Of a DNA stretch of 19,442 bases, positions 14,211 through 19,442 are shown piece by piece. The notes below the pieces were generated by a model that saw nothing but the letters and a program-made list of their open reading frames with translations, made no database searches and was not told the DNA's origin. The position numbers and the translations under genes were made by a program. The stretch is from Paraglaciecola arctica (lineage in GTDB: Bacteria > Pseudomonadota > Gammaproteobacteria > Enterobacterales > Alteromonadaceae), in NCBI GenBank assembly GCA_003232445.1, contig QIJM01000565.1:1-19442 (forward strand), read 5' to 3'. Numbering within the stretch: the stretch's first letter is position 1; the number at the start of each line of letters is the position of its first letter.

Positions 14211-16250
14211 ATGCCCGAGCAAACTCGCAAAATTCTTGTTACCAGTGCCCTCCCCTATGCCAATGGCTCAATTCATTTAGGCCACCTTTTAGAGCATATT
14301 CAAACCGATATCTGGACAAGGTTTCAGCGAATGCGCGGCCATAGCTGTTACAGCGTATGTGCAGACGATGCCCACGGCACGCCTGTTATGCTTAAAGCAC
14401 AACAACTTGGCATTACACCTGAACAAATGGTGGCCCAAACTCGAGACGAACATCATCAGGATCTCATCGATTTTGGCGTAAATTATGACAACTACCATGT
14501 CACCCACTCAGACGAAAACAAAGAACTGTGCGAGTTGGTGTATAACCGTTTAAACGATGCAGGTTTTATCAGTAAACGTGTCATTAGTCAGTTGTACGAT
14601 CCTGAAAAAGAAATGTTCTTGCCTGACCGTTTTGTACAAGGCACCTGCCCAAAGTGTGGTGCAGAAGATCAGAATGGCGACAGCTGTGATGTATGCAGTG
14701 CCACTTATGACCCAACTGAATTAAAAAACCCTCGCTCAGTGGTATCAGGTGCAGAACCCGTTTTACGTGATTCTGAACATTATTTTTTCGACTTACCGCA
14801 GTTTCAAGACATGTTGCAAGACTGGTTACAAAGTGGCGCAATCCAACCAGAAATTGTCAACAAACTTAAAGAATGGTTTGAAGAAGGCATGCAACAATGG
14901 GATATCAGTCGTGATGCCCCTTATTTTGGTTTTGAAATTCCTAATGCGCCAGGCAAATTCTTTTATGTGTGGGTAGATGCCCCCGTCGGTTATATGGCCA
15001 GCTTTAAAAACCTGTGCGATAAAAAAGGCATCAACTTTGACGAGTATTGGAATAAAGATTCGGATGCCGAGCTGTACCACTTTATTGGTAAAGACATTAC
15101 CTATTTCCACTGTTTATTCTGGCCTGCCATGCTTGAAGGCGCAGGATTCAGAAAACCTACAGGCGTAAATGTACATGGTTTTGTTACTGTTAACGGTGCC
15201 AAGATGTCTAAATCAAAAGGTACCTTTATTAAAGGTCGTACTTACTTAGATCATCTTAACCCTGAATATTTACGTTATTACTTTGCCTCTAAACTCAGTG
15301 ATGCGGTATCGGATATTGATCTTAATTTTGAAGACTTTGCACAAAAAGTAAATTCGGACTTAGTCGGCAAAGTTGTCAATATCGCGAGCCGCTGCGCTAG
15401 CTTTATCACTAAACGTTTTGACGGCAAGTTATCCAGCAATGTGCTTGAACCAGAACTCGTCGCAGAATTTCATCAAGCACAAGCGAGCATCGCGCAAGCC
15501 TTTGAAAAACGTCAGTACCACAAAGCGGTGCGTGAAATCATGGCGTTGGCCGACAAAGCCAACCAGTTTATTGATACAAACGCCCCTTGGGTGACGATTA
15601 AAGACGAAACAAAACAGCAATTTACTCACGATGTATGTTCGTTAGGTATTAACCTGTTCCGTATTTTAGTGGTGTATTTAAAACCTGTGGTACCCACTTT
15701 AGCGGCACAATCTGAAGCATTCCTAAACGACGAACTAACGTGGGAAAGTTCACAGAGCGTATTAACTGATCACGCTATCAACAAATTTAAAGCCCTGATG
15801 CAAAGGGTAGATATGGATAAAGTTAACGCCATGATTGAAGATTCAAAAGAAAACTTAGAAACGATTAATCAACAAGAAACTCAACTCGATCAAAATAGTC
15901 CATTAGCCAAAAACCCTATTGCTGAAATGATCAGCTTTGAAGATTTTGCAAAAATCGATTTACGTATTGCCCGTATTACCAAAGCAGAACATGTTGAAAA
16001 AGCTGACAAACTATTACGTTTAGAGTTGGACTTAGGCGGCGAAACACGTCAAGTATTTGCAGGCATTAAATCCGCATATAAACCAGAAGACTTAGAAGGT
16101 AAGTTGACAGTAATGGTAGCTAATTTAGCACCACGTAAAATGCGCTTTGGTATGTCCGAAGGAATGGTACTAGCAGCTGGCCCTGGTGGTGAAGATTTAT
16201 GGATCCTTAACCCTGAAGAAGGTGCTCAGCCGGGTATGAAAGTGAAGTAA
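14211..16250 (+). CDS. metG: Methionyl-tRNA synthetase
   Basis: 679-aa class I synthetase that charges tRNA-Met. N-terminal catalytic domain with the HIGH-type motif HLGH (22-25), a zinc knuckle with C146, C149, C159 and C162, and KMSKS at 331-335. An anticodon-binding helical domain follows. The last ~100 residues (from about 577, FAKIDLRIARITKAEHV...) form the EMAP-II/Trbp111-like tRNA-binding and dimerisation domain present in E. coli MetG (677 aa). No strong ribosome site precedes the ATG, but the family N-terminus starts here. A long hairpin follows the stop. Confidence 0.98.
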   Translation: MPEQTRKILVTSALPYANGSIHLGHLLEHIQTDIWTRFQRMRGHSCYSVCADDAHGTPVMLKAQQLGITPEQMVAQTRDEHHQDLIDFGVNYDNYHVTHSDENKELCELVYNRLNDAGFISKRVISQLYDPEKEMFLPDRFVQGTCPKCGAEDQNGDSCDVCSATYDPTELKNPRSVVSGAEPVLRDSEHYFFDLPQFQDMLQDWLQSGAIQPEIVNKLKEWFEEGMQQWDISRDAPYFGFEIPNAPGKFFYVWVDAPVGYMASFKNLCDKKGINFDEYWNKDSDAELYHFIGKDITYFHCLFWPAMLEGAGFRKPTGVNVHGFVTVNGAKMSKSKGTFIKGRTYLDHLNPEYLRYYFASKLSDAVSDIDLNFEDFAQKVNSDLVGKVVNIASRCASFITKRFDGKLSSNVLEPELVAEFHQAQASIAQAFEKRQYHKAVREIMALADKANQFIDTNAPWVTIKDETKQQFTHDVCSLGINLFRILVVYLKPVVPTLAAQSEAFLNDELTWESSQSVLTDHAINKFKALMQRVDMDKVNAMIEDSKENLETINQQETQLDQNSPLAKNPIAEMISFEDFAKIDLRIARITKAEHVEKADKLLRLELDLGGETRQVFAGIKSAYKPEDLEGKLTVMVANLAPRKMRFGMSEGMVLAAGPGGEDLWILNPEEGAQPGMKVK

Positions 16251-16254
16251 AAGC

Positions 16255-16300
16255 CCTTATCTGTGGCTAGTGACTCGTCGCTAGCCACGCTCTCATAAGG
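16255..16300. terminator. Hairpin between metG and yafS
   Basis: An 11-bp stem GTGGCTAGTGA/TCGCTAGCCAC (16263-16288, one G-T pair, loop CTCG) is extended by outer arms CCTTAT (16255-16260) and ATAAGG (16295-16300). It is followed by tttatcat and sits between two convergent genes, so it probably ends transcription from metG and perhaps from both sides. Confidence 0.7.
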
Positions 16301-16341
16301 TTTATCATAAATATTCATATGACAAATATTTTTATTCAAAT

Positions 16342-17112
16342 TTATTTGTGCAATGGTTTCCAAGGTGCCTCAACTTGCATCACACTGTTTCTAACACTTG
16401 CCCCCACAGTGGAAAATTTAGTTTTGGCTTTCCATGTAGGTTTAATCATCGACAACGGAATTTCGCGCTTTCTGGCCACTATCACATACATAGTGGTCAA
16501 CAGAGATAGGTATTGGTGACACCATTTGTTCCATTTTGAAGATGCTCTAAGTTTTCGTTGTAAAAATAGTTCATTAAACAATAAGTGTTTTACATCCACT
16601 ATTTCAAAACCTAATAGCTGCAACCAATCTTTTACCCTTGCGCTGCTAAAAAAACGAGCGTCGTGCAATATATTGCCTTTATTGATAGGCAAATATTTAA
16701 ATAAACCACATAGGCTGAGTGGATTAAAGCCAGTAATGACAAGATAACCATTCGGCATAATAGTTCTGTCCACTTCTCTTAATATCTGATGAGGATCTCT
16801 AGCAAAATCTAGTTCGTGAGCCAACAAAAATGCGTCAACACTGTTTTCACTCACCGGTAAGTCAGCAGGCGTCGCTACCAAGCTAGTATAAGATTGTGTA
16901 TTGGATGTGATATTGATTTGATGTTTTATCGGGCAAGCAGCGAGTTCAATTTGGCTGCTTAAATGCCCTAGACGAACTAAGTGGTAACCAAAGAATTTAC
17001 GGCTCACTTCGGCTATTTCGCTTTCAATCAAACATTTAAGCTCATCACCTAAAGGCAAATCTTGCCATAGCTCTGGTTTGGTTGGGTGGTTTTTGATTAA
17101 CGCTGGTCTCAT
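16342..17112 (-). CDS. yafS: YafS-like SAM-dependent methyltransferase
   Basis: 256-aa protein resembling E. coli YafS in both sequence and place (beside gloB and mltD). YafS-like stretches: ELWQDLPLGDELKCL, FFGYHLVRLGHLSSQI, PADLPVSENSVDAFLLAHELDFARDPHQILREVDR, YLVITGFNPLSLCGL and IVARKREIPL. The central part fits a Methyltransf_11 fold (motif II-III regions), but the usual GxGxG SAM loop near the N-terminus is absent, replaced by VRLGHLSSQIELAAC, as in the YafS group. Substrate not known to me. Divergent from gloB (64 bp apart). Confidence 0.85.
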   Translation of the reverse strand: MRPALIKNHPTKPELWQDLPLGDELKCLIESEIAEVSRKFFGYHLVRLGHLSSQIELAACPIKHQINITSNTQSYTSLVATPADLPVSENSVDAFLLAHELDFARDPHQILREVDRTIMPNGYLVITGFNPLSLCGLFKYLPINKGNILHDARFFSSARVKDWLQLLGFEIVDVKHLLFNELFLQRKLRASSKWNKWCHQYLSLLTTMYVIVARKREIPLSMIKPTWKAKTKFSTVGASVRNSVMQVEAPWKPLHK

Positions 17113-17176
17113 AAAATTTATGGTACTCTAAAAGCAAGAAACTGTTAATCCCAATCTTTGTGACAGGAGACACAAT

Positions 17177-17947
17177 ATGTCTGTAAGCGTTTCCCCCATC
17201 AAGGCATTTAATGATAATTATATTTGGTGTCTGCGTAACCAAACCCACTGTACTGTTGTTGATCCAGGCGATGCTGCGCCTGTTTTAACCTATTGCCAAG
17301 ACAATCAACTAACCCTTTCAGCTATTCTCATCACTCATCATCATTGGGATCATACAGGTGGTATTGACGCGCTGTTGGCAGCCTTTCCAGATATTCCTGT
17401 CTATGGTCCTCAAAATAAAGATATTAAACAAATTACGACTCGCTTATCCCAAGGAGATAATTTAAAACTGGCGCAACTCGGCGTTAGATTCTCTGTTTTA
17501 GAAGTGCCTGGACATACCTTAGATCATATCGCTTATTATGGTGATATCGGCCTGTTTTGTGGAGATACATTATTTTCAGCTGGTTGTGGTCGATTATTTG
17601 AAGGCTCACCACAGCAAATGTTTCAATCTTTAGCTAAGTTAACCGCACTTCCAGCTGATACTGCGGTCTATTGTACTCACGAATACACTATGGCGAACAT
17701 TACATTTGCTGAGGCAGTAGAGCCGAGCAACCAAGCATTAATAGATTATAAACATTGGGCTAACGAACAACGAGAAAAAAACATTCCAACTCTGCCATCA
17801 AGTATTCAAAGGGAGTTGGCGGTGAATCCGTTTTTGCGTTGTCATAGCGCAGAGTTAGTAACAAATGTAAACCAAAATATGGGAGCAACTTTAACATCTG
17901 AACAGGCCACTTTTGCTTCATTAAGAAGCTGGAAAGATAATTTTTAA
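17177..17947 (+). CDS. gloB: Hydroxyacylglutathione hydrolase (glyoxalase II)
   Basis: 256-aa metallo-beta-lactamase fold enzyme that splits S-lactoylglutathione to lactate and glutathione, the last step of methylglyoxal detoxification. Metal ligands are all visible: H54, H56, D58 and H59 in THHHWDH, H113 in PGHT, D130 in CGDTLF and H168 in THEYT. GCGRLFEG and the C-terminal FLRC...LRSWKDNF match the family's glutathione-binding end. ATG preceded by AGGAGA. The next gene, mltD, is 105 bp downstream on the same strand, the same order as in E. coli. Confidence 0.97.
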   Translation: MSVSVSPIKAFNDNYIWCLRNQTHCTVVDPGDAAPVLTYCQDNQLTLSAILITHHHWDHTGGIDALLAAFPDIPVYGPQNKDIKQITTRLSQGDNLKLAQLGVRFSVLEVPGHTLDHIAYYGDIGLFCGDTLFSAGCGRLFEGSPQQMFQSLAKLTALPADTAVYCTHEYTMANITFAEAVEPSNQALIDYKHWANEQREKNIPTLPSSIQRELAVNPFLRCHSAELVTNVNQNMGATLTSEQATFASLRSWKDNF

Positions 17948-18052
17948 CGGGTAGAATAAGCTAAATAATCAGCAGTTAAAGTAACGTTTACCTGCCACAC
18001 CTGCTCAGAAGATAAAACATATCACAGCAGAAAATAATAAAAGGGAAAAACA

Positions 18053-19442
18053 TTGCACTCACATACTCTCCTATCACTAGCCTTGATTGGCACTTTGTCT
18101 GCTTGTAATGCAACCACACAAAGTGTTCAAGCTGATCAACTTGAACAAGAACATCAAATTGCCGAGCAAATTTTAGTCTCGTGTGAGCAATCTACAGAGC
18201 ATGTAAAAGACCATTTTGATTGTGAGTCTGCCAAATCAGGCACTATACCGATTACTCATCCAGTTGAGACAGTCGAAGTATTTGTTGAAGTACCAGAAGA
18301 AATAGTCGAGGCCGCCGCTGAAATAGAAATTAAAGACGTATGGCAAAGGGTGCGTAGCCAACTTAATTTTGAATTTGAAGATAACAAGCGCATTGCAGCA
18401 CAGCGCAACTGGTACCTTAAACACCCCAATTATATGAAACGTGTGGCTAAGCGTGCCAAACCTTTCTTGCACTTAATAGTCGAAAAACTTGAACAGCAAA
18501 ATATGCCTTTAGAGCTTGTGCTATTACCCATAGTAGAGAGTGCTTTTGACCCATTCGCTTATTCTCATGGTCGTGCAGCTGGCATGTGGCAGTTTATCCC
18601 GTCTACGGGTAAACGCTTTGGTATGAAACAAACATGGTGGTACGACGGACGCCGTGACGTAATGGCATCTACCCAAGGCGCCATCGATTATCTGAACTAC
18701 TTAGTTAAGATGTACGATGGTAATTGGTTACATGCATTAGCCGCTTATAACAGTGGTGAAGGCCGTGTAAAAAGAGCTATAAAAAAGAACAAAAAAGCGG
18801 GTAAGCCGACTGATTTTTGGAACTTGGATTTACCCAAAGAAACCCGTGCATACGTGCCTAAACTCCTCGCTCTTGCCGACATTTTAGCTAACAGTGAACA
18901 GTATAATTTTGAGTGGCCTAAAATTGTCAACATCCCATTGACTCAAGAAGTCATGGTAGGCTCACAAATCGATTTAGCCTTAGCGGCAGAAATGGCCGGA
19001 CTCACAGTGAAAGAGTTACACGCACTTAACCCTGGTTATAATCGCTGGGCCACCGATCCTAATGGACCATATAACTTATTATTACCGATAGATAAGGTCG
19101 AAAAATTCTCTACTGAACTGGCTAAAACAGATAGTTCACAGCGACTAAATTGGGTCAGGCATAAAGTTAAAAGTGGTGACAGCCTGTTAAAACTGGCAAA
19201 GAAATATCACACCACCACCGATATCATCAGCAAAGTCAATGAGTTAAAAAGCAATATGATTATTGCGGGCGATCATCTGATCATTCCTGTGGCGCTAAAG
19301 TCCCTAGATTCTTACTCATTGTCTCAAGAGCAGCGCTTAGCTAAAACCCAGTCGAAAAAAAGTGGGGCACATAAACTGAATCATACGGTGAAAAGTGGCG
19401 ATACGTTTTGGGATCTTAGCCGCGAATACAAAGTCAATTTGC
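18053..19442 (+). CDS. mltD: Membrane-bound lytic murein transglycosylase D, partial
   Basis: Runs off the right edge after 463 codons without a stop. Starts with TTG at 18053, six bases after AAGGGA. The N-terminus is a lipoprotein signal (LLSLALIGTLSAC, acylated Cys at residue 17), placing the enzyme on a membrane facing the periplasm. The catalytic domain has VESAFDPFAYSHGRAAGMWQ with the acid Glu at about residue 162, then IPSTGKRFGM, LAAYNSGEGRV and ETRAYVPKL, as in lytic transglycosylases that cut the MurNAc-GlcNAc bond with formation of a 1,6-anhydro end. A LysM peptidoglycan-binding repeat follows at ~368-410 (KVKSGDSLLKLAKKY), and a second begins at ~443 (VKSGDTFWDLSREY). A spacer of ~80 acidic residues separates the lipobox from the catalytic domain. 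Confidence 0.93.
   Translation, partial: MHSHTLLSLALIGTLSACNATTQSVQADQLEQEHQIAEQILVSCEQSTEHVKDHFDCESAKSGTIPITHPVETVEVFVEVPEEIVEAAAEIEIKDVWQRVRSQLNFEFEDNKRIAAQRNWYLKHPNYMKRVAKRAKPFLHLIVEKLEQQNMPLELVLLPIVESAFDPFAYSHGRAAGMWQFIPSTGKRFGMKQTWWYDGRRDVMASTQGAIDYLNYLVKMYDGNWLHALAAYNSGEGRVKRAIKKNKKAGKPTDFWNLDLPKETRAYVPKLLALADILANSEQYNFEWPKIVNIPLTQEVMVGSQIDLALAAEMAGLTVKELHALNPGYNRWATDPNGPYNLLLPIDKVEKFSTELAKTDSSQRLNWVRHKVKSGDSLLKLAKKYHTTTDIISKVNELKSNMIIAGDHLIIPVALKSLDSYSLSQEQRLAKTQSKKSGAHKLNHTVKSGDTFWDLSREYKVNL

Overview
The window looks like chromosomal DNA of a marine gammaproteobacterium of the Alteromonadales type (Paraglaciecola/Glaciecola/Alteromonas-like). This rests on a fairly low GC content, on MetG, Dcd, GloB, YafS and MltD proteins of gammaproteobacterial type, and on the yafS/gloB/mltD neighbourhood known from E. 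coli. The genus is an inference.

Left part (1-2314): a minus-strand gene entering from the left edge encodes an exported, extremely acidic protein. After a signal-like N-terminus it consists, as far as the window shows, of Glu-Val-Glu-Asp tetrapeptides made by at least 35 perfect-length 12-bp tandem repeats. It is divergent from an ECF sigma factor and a single-pass membrane anti-sigma factor that form a tight operon. A ~400-bp gap with three hairpins follows.

2315-6760: an exported M17 leucyl aminopeptidase and an alpha/beta-hydrolase (lipase-like), both on the minus strand, then a plus-strand PLP enzyme of the cystathionine gamma-synthase/methionine gamma-lyase family whose base composition is clearly more GC-rich than its surroundings. 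A 25-bp exact direct repeat brackets the aminopeptidase gene. Just after the PLP gene lies a 40-codon relic of an IS200/RAYT-like transposase.

7012-11718: an exported protein of unknown family and a MipA/OmpV outer-membrane protein (plus strand) converge on a four-gene minus-strand operon: unknown 249-aa protein, SDR oxidoreductase, YqaA/VTT-type membrane protein and AraC-type regulator. The stops and starts in this operon overlap or nearly touch.

11719-13089: a degraded-looking gap, a HigB-HigA toxin-antitoxin pair with an operator-like inverted repeat over its promoter, and a tRNA-Pro(GGG) gene with encoded CCA and a stringent-type promoter.

13327-19442: housekeeping genes. These are dcd (minus), metG (plus) with a strong hairpin downstream, yafS (minus), gloB (plus) and the lipoprotein murein transglycosylase mltD (plus, TTG start, cut by the right edge). 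Nothing here is an obvious new defence or mobile system. The most unusual items are the EVED-repeat protein opposite the sigma/anti-sigma pair, the uncharacterised four-gene operon, and the hairpin/25-bp repeat family around the aminopeptidase.
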